IMG/VR virus record: IMGVR_UViG_3300033153_004456
Coordinates: 1 to 43,660 of that record
Length of the DNA: 43,660 bases
Strand: one strand, 5' to 3'
DNA from: a virus
In this document: in pieces, positions 12,276-22,664 of the stretch
Numbering within the stretch: the first letter of the stretch is position 1
How the letters are laid out: each line of letters starts with the position of its first letter
Position numbers and translations under genes: made by a program
The notes under the pieces: model-generated
Database searches by the model: none
Told to the model about the DNA's origin: nothing
Seen by the model: only the letters and a program-made list of their open reading frames with translations

Positions 12276-15200
12276 CCAATCAGGTGCTAGCAATCCTAAT
12301 CTCATTATGTGTTGGATGGTGGGATCACGACTCATCCTGCCTAAGTGAAGTCCACCAAAATCATCATTAATAAGCCGTGCAACCATTTTGGCTCGTTCTT
12401 GCACGTCCATATCGGGATGCTTGCGGGTCATATTCCGCAATTCAATCAATGCAGCTTGGGTCTTTAGGGCAGCTCCAAAATTACCGAATAAGAAATTAGC
12501 CTGCCGTTCTCTAAGCTCGCTTATCTTGTCTTTGATCGCCTTACTAGTTGTACTCTTATCAAGAATTTTTCCAAAAACCGTGTCCTCTCTTCTTAAAACG
12601 CTTTCTTCCCAATCCTGCACCTTAAACATCGTAAGGCCATTGCGCACAAGCAGTTCTATTTCAGGGGTCATATCTTCAATAGCTTTCTTGCCCATCTTAT
12701 AAGCTTTGAATGGGTTCCATTCTTCTCTTGTTTTATGCTGAGTAGGCAAATAGTAAGACCGTAAAAATGCTTGATGATGAAAAAATGATGTTACCAATAT
12801 CCATGATTTGAAAATAGCATTATATTTGGTCAAGATATCTATTACCGGTGCCCCTAATATTTTTACACCCTTAAGCCTTGATACTCCTAATATTTTATTC
12901 AGATCTCTGGCTATTTTTTCAGGAGCATAAAGCTCTCGTTTCTCAAGAATAGTTCCTTCATCGGTTATAAAAAAGTTTATGCCTTTAGGATTGACTTTAA
13001 TTAAAGGTTGTTTTAATTTTCCAACAGAATCTTTTTTAAAAGATACAGTTTTTTCAGTACCTTCTTTTTTATTTATAAAATGAACATCTACACTTTCATC
13101 TGTTATCGCAATAATCTTACCAATATTTCCTCTATCTTTTGCTCTTATAAAATCCCCAATTGACAAACCTGTCGAATCGTCAATTTTTTTCTCGATCAAA
13201 TCAACCTTGGTTGCAAATTCCCATACTTTAAAATTAGGATGTTTTATTCTTACATAAGTGCCATTAACTCTATGAGTCGAAAGCAAAGGATCGCCATCTT
13301 CTGTTTTTATTTTCCGCATTTCAGTAATAAGTTTTTTGTCTTCAATTACCCTTGAAATCTCATCTTTTAAAACTTGTAAATTACTGGTAGCACCCCTGAT
13401 TTGTAAATCAAAAATATATTTTCCTGTTTGGTCTTTAAGCGCTAACCCTTCAAGTATAGTATCAAAAACCCTATGTTTTGCATGGCGGGATTTTGTTTTA
13501 AACTTCTGAAGAGCATCTGTATAAACTTTTTCAGAAACACCAGATCTTTTCTTCCATAACCGATTAACATGATTTTCAATCTGGTTACGAATGACATCGG
13601 CATCTAAAGCTTTTTTGCCGGTTATATCCCCTTGTTTTCTAATATGGTCGGCAACAACTTTTAATTCGGGATTAGCTTCAATCGAATCTATTTTGTCAAT
13701 AATTTTTTTCCATTCTGCTGGTAGTTCTTTATAGTATTTCTCACGGTGTTCTGGGTTTCGTTTAAGATCAAGATATAAATGTATTGCTGCATCAGTATCA
13801 CGAGATTCCTTATCAAATATCTTTTTGCCAAATATATTCTTTTTCTTACTTACAGTGTCCCGAATAGCATCCTGAAGTTTTCCTCTTTCGATAGTGTGTT
13901 GAACTTCTGCCCAGTCTTTATTTCCAAACCAGTCGTCCTTTTCTTTTTCAAAAACAGAAGATTCTTTGGGTCTTGGTGCTTCCTCATACCGTTTAAGCAG
14001 TTCCTTGTAATCTACTTTCTTAGTCGCATGCCTTATATCAGGTTCGGTTACTCCATACTCAGCTTTAGGCGCAAATAACCCCCACGCTTGTTTTGCAGCT
14101 TCTTTTTCAGCTCTAAAAGAATCAGGAAATTCGTCTCGCAAGCTATTTCCCTTAACGTCCTGAACATCAATAAGCCAATCACCAATGCGCCTTCCTTTAA
14201 CTATACGTTTTAATAAAAGAGGACTATCGGCTATTAGGACTGCTTTCGCTGCATCATGCGCTTTTATTTGCTGTTGAATGCTATTTTTTAAAGCTATATT
14301 GCCCTTTGCTAATATTTTCTTGCTGTGTATAGTCCAGCCCTGCACAGCGTTATTGCTGTCAAGATAAACAAACACAGCTTTTGATTTATCGTATGCAAGA
14401 TTTCTTCCGAATGCAGCCATATCTTGTTCGCTTGATACTATTGTTTTGCCAGCAGTCCAGTCTTTAGCTGTTGTTTTGAATTTTCCATACTTAGCCCAAC
14501 CTGTTCCGGCCTCTATTTTACCAACTTTCGCAAATTTACCGTGGTCTATTACAATAAAATCGCCCATCTTAGTGCCGAGGTCTTTAAGTATTTTTGCGGC
14601 AAAATTCATATCCTGCGGGCTCATTTGCTCATTACCAGATGGATGATTATGTAAAACATGCACCTTGGCAGCCCTAAGACGTTTTGCAGCCGACTTCATG
14701 CTGTATGTATACTTAGCCATATCACCAGGTGAAACATAGTCTATTTGCCCCGATGTCATCGCATTATGCCCTAATATAGTCCCGTCCCCTGCCGTATAAA
14801 TAGTGTGCAGGATTTCTAATTTAGGTGAGCGATACACTTGAAACATCTCTGCTATTTCTTGAGATTCGTTTCCGGGTGTGAGTTTTCGTCCTGTGAAGTC
14901 AACTCGCTTTTTTGTTCGGAGTTCTTTAACGACTTTAGATTCTTTGACCCGAACCCTATCCGGCATTCTCTTATCGGATATTTCTTTTCTTTTTTCTCTA
15001 ACTTCATAACCTTCCTTTCTTGCTTTTATCCTTTCAGGAGACCTCCAAATACCATCTATATCTCTAATGAGTTCAGTGTTTGCTTCTATTTCGCCAGTAC
15101 CAGCAAACCTTGTGTCTCTGGCATCGACTTTTATCGAAAGAACCTTTCCTCCCTTGCCATACCATTTTGCCCCTTCACTTCCATATGCTGATTTTCCTTT

Positions 15201-18200
15201 TAATGGGCTGAAAAACGATTCTTTTTCAAATCGTCCATCAGCCATGATTTTATCGGCATTTTTAACAGACGTGCCATGAAAGATGGTGATAGTTCCATCT
15301 AAATTTATATTCTTTCGCAGACCAGCTTCTTTTATTTCGTCTATCAATTCCTGTCCCGCTGTTACCATCTCTTGAAAATCTCGGCGGAAATCTATTTCTT
15401 TTGCGATTGATTCGACTGCTGCATCTGCTTTTTCTTGGCTACCATAAGCTTCCTTGTTGGCTTCTAAAATACTTGGCTTTGTTGGGTCAAATGTGCCTAT
15501 GTTTGCTGTGGCGGATTTTATTTGGGTGGGTTCAAAGGCTATGTAAACATCCATTGGTAAGGGGTCTTTTGTGTTTTTAAAGATTACGCCATCATGCTCG
15601 CCCTCTTTGGCTTTAGATATTAATTCTGCAAAAGACTTTTCTCTGTAGCTGGCATCGCCATAATCATAGACAAATGGATTTTGTATTGACAGATAAACAG
15701 GATAAATTGATGGTTGCGCATCTGGTTTTGAAGCATCCCAAGCCTCATCCATAAACGAACCAGACCAACCACGCTTGCTATATTTAGAGATGTATTTGTA
15801 GTCTTTAAATTCTGGTTCAATTATTTTAAGCTCTTTTGCTGTCTTGAATAGCTCTGAAAGAAAAGTATTGTTTTTTCTTTCCCTGTCGAATGCTTCTTTG
15901 CCTATTACTGACAATTCTATCAATTTTTTATCAATTTCTTTTTTTATTTCATTGCTCCAAGGGCGTTGTGGTAATTTCCCGTAATTTTTTTTTATATATT
16001 CGCCTTCAACAATATTGCCTATAAAGCTTGGGTATATATTCCAATTATCTTCTAATGCCTTATTTTCTTTATAAAAATAGCTAAATATTTCATTGTGGTT
16101 TTTAAGATCAGCATCGAAAAATTCCTCTAATAACCCATCGAACTTATCTGCTATTTTGTTGTAGCGAGATGCGATGTTGGTTGCTTCAATATCTTTAGTT
16201 GTTTGGCCTTTTCGTGGGATAAAACCACCCCACTCTAAAAGTGCTCGCTTGGGATACACGGGATATAGCCCAGCAGCTCGTGGATTGTTGGTAAAGAAAA
16301 ACCCCATTCTGGCACTTGCGGCTGCCGTGTTTATGCCAAGCTTATCAAGGCGAAATTCTTTAATATCTGACACATCGGTTCCATGATAAACCACTAAAGG
16401 CTCACCGTTCTCGTCAACAACCTTACTATCCCCAAACCATTTTTTAAAAGCAGATGTTTTTGTTTGGTCTCCGTATGCAGCTTTTGGGGCTTCTACGGCT
16501 GGCTTCTTAAACAAACTCGGCTGCGTCTTATCCTTAACCTCCAACCCAAGGACACGCTGTTTCATCTTTTCAGTTGGTTCTACCTTAGCTTGTTTTCCAT
16601 AATATTCTTGCTTTAAATCAAGACCGCCCTTGCCTGTTTTAATCTTCTCGATTTCGGCTTTAGTTTTCCATGCCTTAAAAGCTCCATCCTTGCGATATAC
16701 TCCGTAATATGTTGCCTTTAATCCGTCTTTTTCTGTAACCTTGGTTTTGCTGCGGTCGATGTAAGTTCCATCTTCGTCAATAATCTCAATGTCTTTTACT
16801 TTGCCAACGTCCTCTTTCATCACTTGGACTTTATCAAGGGGTTTTAATGTGATTTCCTGGCCGTCCATAAGGGTAATAGAGAACGGGTCTTTTTCTGTAA
16901 CTTCGTAAATATCCCAGCCTCTTGCTGTTTTATCTTCAAGCAAGGTCAGCTTTTTACCTTTTGGCAAGTCTTCAGCATTTATGGTAATATAATCGCCTTC
17001 CGGTGGAGCTTCCGGTTCGTACTCCATTTCTTCTTTCAGGCGTTTTTCTGCTTCGGTTAATTCTTTTGTAGGCTTTTCTAATATCTCAGCACTTAGTTTA
17101 TTTCTTTTTAACGATTCAGGATCCTTTAATAGTTCGAGCAGGGTTTCATTTTTGCCTATCCATCCGCTTTCTTTTAAATCCATCTCAAGAATGTCTATCC
17201 CCATGCCTGCTTTTTTAGATAGATACTTAACTGATGTCGGCATGTCTTTTAATTCGCCGGTAAAGTTTAAGAAATTAATGCCACCAAGACGCTTAATTTC
17301 GCCACGAAGGGTTCGGACTTTAGATATTTTCGGAGTTGGTTCTTTTGGTGCTACCTCTGGTATTCCCTTGCCCTTAATCTCCTTTCCTACGGCCTCTGAG
17401 GGCTTCGGCTTGCGAGGCTTAGGGGGTAGGGGTTTTACAGGCGCTAATGTCTTTTCTAATAATTCAACAGCCTTTTCATGCCCCAATATCCCATGCTCTT
17501 TTTTAATTAATTCAGGATGACTTAAAACATAAGCATGTAACAATTCATGCTGTAAGGTTCCTACTAAGTCTTTTTCACCTTTTTCTAAAAGAACATGATA
17601 TTTTTCAGGCTCTTTAAGTTTGCCTGTTATTTCGGTTCTTCCCCCTTCCCCAGCATATTCAGAAGGAAATTTTGCCATGCGGATAGTTTCAACAGTTATA
17701 TCTTTTCTAATGTGTTCCGGCAATCCTGATATGGCTTTATCGTAAATATTCTTAATACCAGAACTCATCGTCGGCTCTTTCGCCACTTTCTCAGGCACAA
17801 CTTCCTCAACAGGTGGCTTTATTTCTTTAGGGACTTCGAGTTTAAATTTTCGTTCAAGGAGTTCTCTACGCTTTATTTTGGCTGCTTCTCTCTTTTCGGC
17901 TTCCAACCTGTCTTTCTCAAGCTTCCGTAAACGTATTTGTTCTTGCGCTTCCCTGTCAGCCCTTTCCTTAATGCCCGCCTCTTCAGCTCTTCTTCTAATT
18001 TCTTCGGCATTTTGCAACTCCCTATTAATGTTGTCTTTAAGGTTTTCGCCTATAATATCATTTAATCCCGATTTAAGATCAGGATATTTTTCTTTAAATT
18101 GGTCTAAATCTACATCTGTAAGAGCATTATCGTTGTATGCTTCCTGGATTACAGATAGGGCAACTTCTGGAGTAAAGGCTTGACCGCCAACCTCTCCAGT

Positions 18201-19157
18201 AGCCATGCCTTCGTCTATTAAATTGATGATAGCTTTTTCGGGGGGTAACTCTTGCGCAGGGTCAATTTCATCAACTCTTAATGGTTGGCCTGTAAATACA
18301 TTAAAGCCAGCGCCCATTGCTGCCCCGGATAGCATTCCGGTTGCTCCAGCCTCTGATACTCCATCCCAAAGAGGTTTGTCCAAGGCGGCATTAAACCAAA
18401 CCTGTTCCTGCATTGATTGAGGAAGTTCTTCAAAAGCTCCTTCTGTAATGCCTCCGCCTATTATTCTTTTTATAATCCCTTTCTTTGTTACATTGCTTCC
18501 ACCCGCCAAGAAAGTATCAACATCTATTATCCCTAATTTCTTAGCGACTCGGCCACCGGCAAAAGCAAAAGCGGTTGTTCCTATACCCGACGCAATTGGA
18601 ATAGCTGCTTGTTTTGCCGTCAAAAGACCATCGTCGGTTTGTTGTCTGATTTCTTCAGCCGAACTTCCGGCGCTTACAAGACCCTCCCCGATTGCTCCAG
18701 CTAATAACGGTGATATTTTTAAACCCATTTTTAACAACATTGTCCTTGCCGCTGCCGCTCCACCCAACATTAACGGAGCTGTTTCAATCACGGCATGACC
18801 AATGGTGCTTGGATGTTGAAGCATAGTCTTTGTTTTGCTTAAAAAACCTTCTGCTTTTTCTACCTCGCCAAAAGCTGCTTTTTGCGCTGGCGAATAAAAC
18901 TCGCTTAAAACTTCTTGAGTTTTTCTAGGGTCATACCCAAGATATTTTTCCATGCCCTTGCCGACTAAGCCAAAGGTGGGGATATCGGCTAATCCAACAG
19001 ATGCTTCGCCAAGGCCAACCACACCCTTAGTTAATGATATAGGAATATCCTTAAGGGTTCCGCCAAGAGTTCTGTCGGGATCTGGCCTTGCTCTTTGTCT
19101 CATCTCCTCAACTTGAGACTGTGTAATTGGCACAAGATTTTTAGGTATATACGGCAT
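11415..19157 (-). CDS. Giant polyvalent protein with ART, JAB and peptidase-like domains, interrupted by an intein
   Basis: The protein has 2580 residues. In order: a Gly/Ala-rich membrane-active-looking N-terminus (about 40-290); a charged coiled coil (about 385-445); QHELLHAY at about 536 (HExxH zinc-peptidase signature); an ADP-ribosyltransferase-like domain (about 895-1230, FKKWFGDSKVVDENGEPL, VVYHGT, then FFF-N); a second ART-like HGTS domain from about 1285; a RadC/JAB metalloprotease domain (HNHPSGN at about 1500 with a following S-x-x-D); long helical regions; then LLAPDW2294. From C2295 a LAGLIDADG intein begins. This matches the 'polyvalent proteins' of phages and conjugative elements, thought to be injected with DNA to counter host defences. 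The frame ends in the intein; the extein resumes at 11421. Confidence 0.75.
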   Translation of the reverse strand: MPYIPKNLVPITQSQVEEMRQRARPDPDRTLGGTLKDIPISLTKGVVGLGEASVGLADIPTFGLVGKGMEKYLGYDPRKTQEVLSEFYSPAQKAAFGEVEKAEGFLSKTKTMLQHPSTIGHAVIETAPLMLGGAAAARTMLLKMGLKISPLLAGAIGEGLVSAGSSAEEIRQQTDDGLLTAKQAAIPIASGIGTTAFAFAGGRVAKKLGIIDVDTFLAGGSNVTKKGIIKRIIGGGITEGAFEELPQSMQEQVWFNAALDKPLWDGVSEAGATGMLSGAAMGAGFNVFTGQPLRVDEIDPAQELPPEKAIINLIDEGMATGEVGGQAFTPEVALSVIQEAYNDNALTDVDLDQFKEKYPDLKSGLNDIIGENLKDNINRELQNAEEIRRRAEEAGIKERADREAQEQIRLRKLEKDRLEAEKREAAKIKRRELLERKFKLEVPKEIKPPVEEVVPEKVAKEPTMSSGIKNIYDKAISGLPEHIRKDITVETIRMAKFPSEYAGEGGRTEITGKLKEPEKYHVLLEKGEKDLVGTLQHELLHAYVLSHPELIKKEHGILGHEKAVELLEKTLAPVKPLPPKPRKPKPSEAVGKEIKGKGIPEVAPKEPTPKISKVRTLRGEIKRLGGINFLNFTGELKDMPTSVKYLSKKAGMGIDILEMDLKESGWIGKNETLLELLKDPESLKRNKLSAEILEKPTKELTEAEKRLKEEMEYEPEAPPEGDYITINAEDLPKGKKLTLLEDKTARGWDIYEVTEKDPFSITLMDGQEITLKPLDKVQVMKEDVGKVKDIEIIDEDGTYIDRSKTKVTEKDGLKATYYGVYRKDGAFKAWKTKAEIEKIKTGKGGLDLKQEYYGKQAKVEPTEKMKQRVLGLEVKDKTQPSLFKKPAVEAPKAAYGDQTKTSAFKKWFGDSKVVDENGEPLVVYHGTDVSDIKEFRLDKLGINTAAASARMGFFFTNNPRAAGLYPVYPKRALLEWGGFIPRKGQTTKDIEATNIASRYNKIADKFDGLLEEFFDADLKNHNEIFSYFYKENKALEDNWNIYPSFIGNIVEGEYIKKNYGKLPQRPWSNEIKKEIDKKLIELSVIGKEAFDRERKNNTFLSELFKTAKELKIIEPEFKDYKYISKYSKRGWSGSFMDEAWDASKPDAQPSIYPVYLSIQNPFVYDYGDASYREKSFAELISKAKEGEHDGVIFKNTKDPLPMDVYIAFEPTQIKSATANIGTFDPTKPSILEANKEAYGSQEKADAAVESIAKEIDFRRDFQEMVTAGQELIDEIKEAGLRKNINLDGTITIFHGTSVKNADKIMADGRFEKESFFSPLKGKSAYGSEGAKWYGKGGKVLSIKVDARDTRFAGTGEIEANTELIRDIDGIWRSPERIKARKEGYEVREKRKEISDKRMPDRVRVKESKVVKELRTKKRVDFTGRKLTPGNESQEIAEMFQVYRSPKLEILHTIYTAGDGTILGHNAMTSGQIDYVSPGDMAKYTYSMKSAAKRLRAAKVHVLHNHPSGNEQMSPQDMNFAAKILKDLGTKMGDFIVIDHGKFAKVGKIEAGTGWAKYGKFKTTAKDWTAGKTIVSSEQDMAAFGRNLAYDKSKAVFVYLDSNNAVQGWTIHSKKILAKGNIALKNSIQQQIKAHDAAKAVLIADSPLLLKRIVKGRRIGDWLIDVQDVKGNSLRDEFPDSFRAEKEAAKQAWGLFAPKAEYGVTEPDIRHATKKVDYKELLKRYEEAPRPKESSVFEKEKDDWFGNKDWAEVQHTIERGKLQDAIRDTVSKKKNIFGKKIFDKESRDTDAAIHLYLDLKRNPEHREKYYKELPAEWKKIIDKIDSIEANPELKVVADHIRKQGDITGKKALDADVIRNQIENHVNRLWKKRSGVSEKVYTDALQKFKTKSRHAKHRVFDTILEGLALKDQTGKYIFDLQIRGATSNLQVLKDEISRVIEDKKLITEMRKIKTEDGDPLLSTHRVNGTYVRIKHPNFKVWEFATKVDLIEKKIDDSTGLSIGDFIRAKDRGNIGKIIAITDESVDVHFINKKEGTEKTVSFKKDSVGKLKQPLIKVNPKGINFFITDEGTILEKRELYAPEKIARDLNKILGVSRLKGVKILGAPVIDILTKYNAIFKSWILVTSFFHHQAFLRSYYLPTQHKTREEWNPFKAYKMGKKAIEDMTPEIELLVRNGLTMFKVQDWEESVLRREDTVFGKILDKSTTSKAIKDKISELRERQANFLFGNFGAALKTQAALIELRNMTRKHPDMDVQERAKMVARLINDDFGGLHLGRMSRDPTIQHIMRLGLLAPDWCCDSKTRAMTKTGWKYYHELNIDDEIMIFDPKTKKNKWGKLNDMYVNKNYNGKMIQINNFNRAVVITPEHTCYVYNSTTKRNDIVKACELQTNHQIPRCADFELPTKEIYDDIYIKLVGWFVTDGYTKTSINKLSDGSKKEYRHGKITQSKPDMVAVLQKFGMKEHIDSGYWNHDKFKANHYKHTFTIPEKHFKQIQEDGLCDGLNWKFLNKLSKRQVQLLYDTMFLGDGTGQKRFCGKEKEVFYMTLIQTMLGLPTTFYQQEENCWRTRWITRGRGISCGMYVQW

Positions 19158-19158
19158 A

Positions 19159-20427
19159 TTATCTTAGTCTTTCTGCTATACGCTGCGAAAAGGGAGGTAG
19201 GTCTTTTGGGTCAACCGGCCCCTGTCCAAATTGTGAAACCACACCCAAACCCTTACGAGCAATTTCCCCTATGCTTCTAATTGGGTCTCTTGAAGGTGCA
19301 TATAAATCCTCTGCCCTTCCGGTCTCTCTAAATAATGCCTGTCTTTGCCCTGCTTCTGTCGGTTGCGGTGCAATTTGTTCATCGGTTTCAACCTGTTCCG
19401 GTTGTTCAACTTGCCGCACCATCGGTTCATCATACCAGTTATAATAAATTGTTTCCCCGTTTTCTAAAACTTCCATTTTAACAATAACATCTCTTGGAGG
19501 CTTATAGTTTGGGTCTGTTTTTGTTTTATATCTCTCTTCAAAAAAGTTTCTTTTAATTTCAGTCTGCTCTGGATTAGCCGCAAGCCCATCATCTGTTTTA
19601 AGCCAGTCTTTTATGTTTGAATCAACGTATTTAAGAACATCCTTGCTTTCAGTTTTTGCTTTTTCAGCAGCTTCTTTTGATGCTTCTCTTTGTTCTTTAA
19701 TTACCTTAGACAATTGTGTTAACTTACCTGAATATTCTGCAATGCGCCTATTGATTCTCGAAGCATTCCCACCGCGAGACTCTAAGGCGGCCGCTACTTG
19801 TTCGCCTATGTTGATCTTATTCTCATATTGCATAGCGAGCCAATTATGATAAGGCATTTGATTTAAGTTTGGATTTAACTTTGCGCTTAACGCATTCTGA
19901 AAACCTTCATTGCCCATAGCCTCTATAACATCAGGGGCTTGCGGGTTTGTTCTCATGTGTTCAGTAAAATCTTCGAGTTGCTTTTCAGGGTCGGTAACAG
20001 TCGAATAAATACCAAACATTACAGGCATATTTTCTTCGAGGTCTTTATTGGTAATAATAGAACCGTCTTTTCTGTAAAGATTTCCACCTTCTTTTGTTGT
20101 CCACCCGGATGCTTCGCTAAAAGCAGGTAGAACATTTGTACTAAAATGAATAGAACTTAATGGAGACATTCTTTCTGTGCCAAATATGCGATTGACATCT
20201 CTAATGTTCGCAGGTTGTTTTAATCTTTCTTGCTCTCTTAAATATTCCTGCGCTTTCCCGACTTGCATCTGTCTTGTTGGCAGCATGAGTTTATCTTGTC
20301 TTATCTGACGCTCAACACCAGCCCGTTTTAATCCCATTTGAGCTTCCCTAAGGGCTATGTCTCCCCTTCTCTCAAAACCCCTCTCAATCGTACCTGACAA
20401 GTTCTGCAATGCTCTTTGAATTGGCAT
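19159..20427 (-). CDS. Internal virion or ejection-type protein
   Basis: A 422-residue, charged, mostly helical protein with coiled-coil stretches (REAQMGLKRAGVERQIRQDK and KVIKEQREASKEAAEKAK) and Gln/Pro-rich linkers. No enzymatic motif is seen. Its position between an Ala/Gly-rich protein and the polyvalent protein parallels the internal core proteins that podoviruses eject with their DNA. Only one base separates it from the polyvalent gene. Confidence 0.6.
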   Translation of the reverse strand: MPIQRALQNLSGTIERGFERRGDIALREAQMGLKRAGVERQIRQDKLMLPTRQMQVGKAQEYLREQERLKQPANIRDVNRIFGTERMSPLSSIHFSTNVLPAFSEASGWTTKEGGNLYRKDGSIITNKDLEENMPVMFGIYSTVTDPEKQLEDFTEHMRTNPQAPDVIEAMGNEGFQNALSAKLNPNLNQMPYHNWLAMQYENKINIGEQVAAALESRGGNASRINRRIAEYSGKLTQLSKVIKEQREASKEAAEKAKTESKDVLKYVDSNIKDWLKTDDGLAANPEQTEIKRNFFEERYKTKTDPNYKPPRDVIVKMEVLENGETIYYNWYDEPMVRQVEQPEQVETDEQIAPQPTEAGQRQALFRETGRAEDLYAPSRDPIRSIGEIARKGLGVVSQFGQGPVDPKDLPPFSQRIAERLR

Positions 20428-20428
20428 C

Positions 20429-22189
20429 TTAAAATACCTCTCCGTTGCATCTTACGAATTGATTTTTTGTAAGTCCCAACACACGACAACTCGATAAAAA
20501 TGCCGCTGTAATTAATCTTGATTTTATTTTAGGCTTTTCGGTCTTTTCGTTAAGTTTCCATTCAAGGGTATCTACTAAACTATCAACAAGATGTTTCTTT
20601 AAGAACTTTTTAAGCTTGTCTGATTCCTGAATTAGCGGAACTACTTTTTCAGCCAGCATATAATAACCCCTGAGCGTAGTCGGATGCATTATTTTGTCCC
20701 TATATCGTCTTGTTACATTAACCTCATAGCTGTTTGGGTCGGTGCAGGCTGTGATGATAATACAGCCTTTGAATATTCTTTTAACTTCTCTTCTGATATT
20801 GCTTTCTGCTTTTTTAATAACTTTATTGGGGTCTTTAGCTTGTTCTATAAGTCTTCTGGTTTCCCTTTCAATATCTTTAACTGTTTGTTTTGGATGCCCG
20901 AATGCGTCACTTACACGTTGCCCTGCTCTTTTAGCTTCTTCAACGGTCTTGCTTACCGGTCTATAAATACGTTCACCAGCAACTTTTTTACCAAAACGAC
21001 TCATTTCATCGGTCGCTTGTTGGACAATTTTCCTGTCCTGACGGTGTATCTTCGCCATCGTAGCTTCAGTAGCTTCTGGCTCCATTGCATACATTGCTGG
21101 AATTGCCAATAACGACCAAGGGCCGAATGCAGGAAAAGTTGTTAAATATGCGGATGCAGCAGTTGTCCCAGCCATTTTATACGCATGAAGACGAGATGGT
21201 TTCTCTCCCAATGCCTTTGCCAAATGATATAAGCCAGTTCCACCAGCCATGCCAAGTCCAATACCTTGGACAGCGCCAGTAAATCCAGCTCCTGTTGTTC
21301 CAGGCGCTCCGGTTGCAGTTGAAACTTGTCCGGCACCAGGAACCGCACCTGCACCAACTGGCACTCCTGCTCCAGTAGGCCCAACGCCAAGTCCGCCTAC
21401 CCCTGCTTCTGCTCCAGTCAAGCCAACAGCGCCAGCACCAGGTTCGGTAAAAAGAGCTGCTTCCATGCCAGGTGTCATATGTTCAAGCCCTGCTGTTGGT
21501 GGTGGTGGAGTAAATGCATAGGGCGATGTTGGTACTCCATAGCTAGTGCCTGGGATAGCCATTGGCGGAGTTAAGCCACCAGCGCCCATATCTTGAGGCA
21601 TCATTGTACCTATCATTCTATCGGCAAAAGGACTAACTTGAGAAGAGTGCTGTTGCTGACCCGCCAGTGGAATACGGGTAAAGCTTGGGTCTGCGCCTGT
21701 GGGAGCTGCGCCTGGGCCATGAATAGCCAAGCCTTCGTACGGTGTACCGGGCGCACCAGTAACACCACCAGGCTGACCAGGGATAGATACCAGGCCAACA
21801 TCCGGAGCATTAATAGCAGACATTTTCTCAAGAGTATCATACAACTGATGCCCTTGATACCCCTGTAAGCCAAGCCTTAAGCCTTCAACACCGACACCGC
21901 CCATTGTCTGTTTTTGCCCCAACTTCATTTGTTCTTGCATAAGAGCTAATTGTTCAGCATTATATGCCTCTTGAGCCGACATTTGTTCTCTTTGTAGTCC
22001 AAGCCTTTCCCTTGCAATTGTTGTTTCACGCGCAAGCCCTAATTCTGCTTGAGCCTGTCCACGCTTTGCATATTTATCCTCTTCCCTTTGAGCGTACAAA
22101 GAAGTTAAAAACGGTGTTTGCGCCTCTATCATTGCACGATAATTAGGTCGCCATCTTCTGCCAGTAACCGCTCCAAATTGATATGCCAT
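20429..22189 (-). CDS. Gly/Pro-rich virion protein with a CFI-box-like C-terminus
   Basis: The protein has 586 residues. N-terminal helical region with Gln/Glu repeats (about 30-95), low-complexity Gly/Ala/Pro/Thr region (about 130-310), a hydrophobic stretch near 315-370, a charged coil, and a C-terminal module starting CIIITACTDPNS then RRYRD and GYYMLAEKVVPLI (about 478-530). That module resembles the 'CFI-box' type domain (C-T-A-C, then LR-FRD, then YY-AP) found at the ends of secreted bacterial proteins. Likely an internal or ejected virion protein. Confidence 0.6.
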   Translation of the reverse strand: MAYQFGAVTGRRWRPNYRAMIEAQTPFLTSLYAQREEDKYAKRGQAQAELGLARETTIARERLGLQREQMSAQEAYNAEQLALMQEQMKLGQKQTMGGVGVEGLRLGLQGYQGHQLYDTLEKMSAINAPDVGLVSIPGQPGGVTGAPGTPYEGLAIHGPGAAPTGADPSFTRIPLAGQQQHSSQVSPFADRMIGTMMPQDMGAGGLTPPMAIPGTSYGVPTSPYAFTPPPPTAGLEHMTPGMEAALFTEPGAGAVGLTGAEAGVGGLGVGPTGAGVPVGAGAVPGAGQVSTATGAPGTTGAGFTGAVQGIGLGMAGGTGLYHLAKALGEKPSRLHAYKMAGTTAASAYLTTFPAFGPWSLLAIPAMYAMEPEATEATMAKIHRQDRKIVQQATDEMSRFGKKVAGERIYRPVSKTVEEAKRAGQRVSDAFGHPKQTVKDIERETRRLIEQAKDPNKVIKKAESNIRREVKRIFKGCIIITACTDPNSYEVNVTRRYRDKIMHPTTLRGYYMLAEKVVPLIQESDKLKKFLKKHLVDSLVDTLEWKLNEKTEKPKIKSRLITAAFLSSCRVLGLTKNQFVRCNGEVF

Positions 22190-22209
22190 TAATAGCCTCC
22201 CAACCTTCT

Positions 22210-22653
22210 TTAAATATCTAAGTAGCCTTGAGCCATTTTTTGTTTACGTTTCATGTCTTGATAGCCGAGAAAACCAGACGAACCTACACCAGCCACACCC
22301 AAAGCAGTAGATATCGGAAGTTGTCTTTTCTCAAACTTGAACTTTTTACGACTTAATTTCTGCATTGCTTGATTCGACCTTGCTTGTGATGCAAGTCTTT
22401 GTCTGGAAAGAGCTATGTTTTCTTTTGCAATATCATACCTTTGAGCCTGCCCCCTAGCTGTTAATGACAGACTTTTTGCACGATACTTTTTTGTAGCTCC
22501 AGCCTGTAGCGATTGGAGCATTTTTCTTGATTCAGCATCGCCAAAGCGTTCATCAAGCATGGCGGCATTAATGATAGCTCTTTGATCAGGACTCATCCTT
22601 TGAAGCTTTTGTAATGCTCTCTGATATCTTGGGTGTTCTTGCCAGTTAATCAT
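22210..22653 (-). CDS. Small basic internal virion protein
   Basis: A 147-residue, strongly basic helical protein (RYQRALQKLQRMSPDQRA) with a short apolar segment near residues 112-130 (PISTALGVAGVGSSGFLGY). Such mixed basic and amphipathic proteins upstream of ejection proteins are common in podoviruses. No family is identified. Confidence 0.55.
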   Translation of the reverse strand: MINWQEHPRYQRALQKLQRMSPDQRAIINAAMLDERFGDAESRKMLQSLQAGATKKYRAKSLSLTARGQAQRYDIAKENIALSRQRLASQARSNQAMQKLSRKKFKFEKRQLPISTALGVAGVGSSGFLGYQDMKRKQKMAQGYLDI

Positions 22654-22664
22654 TTTATCTGTCC

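Noticed and set aside
21249-21574. Pro/Ala/Gly-rich plus-strand ORFs
   Set aside because: They are antisense shadows of the Gly/Pro-rich virion gene 20429-22189.
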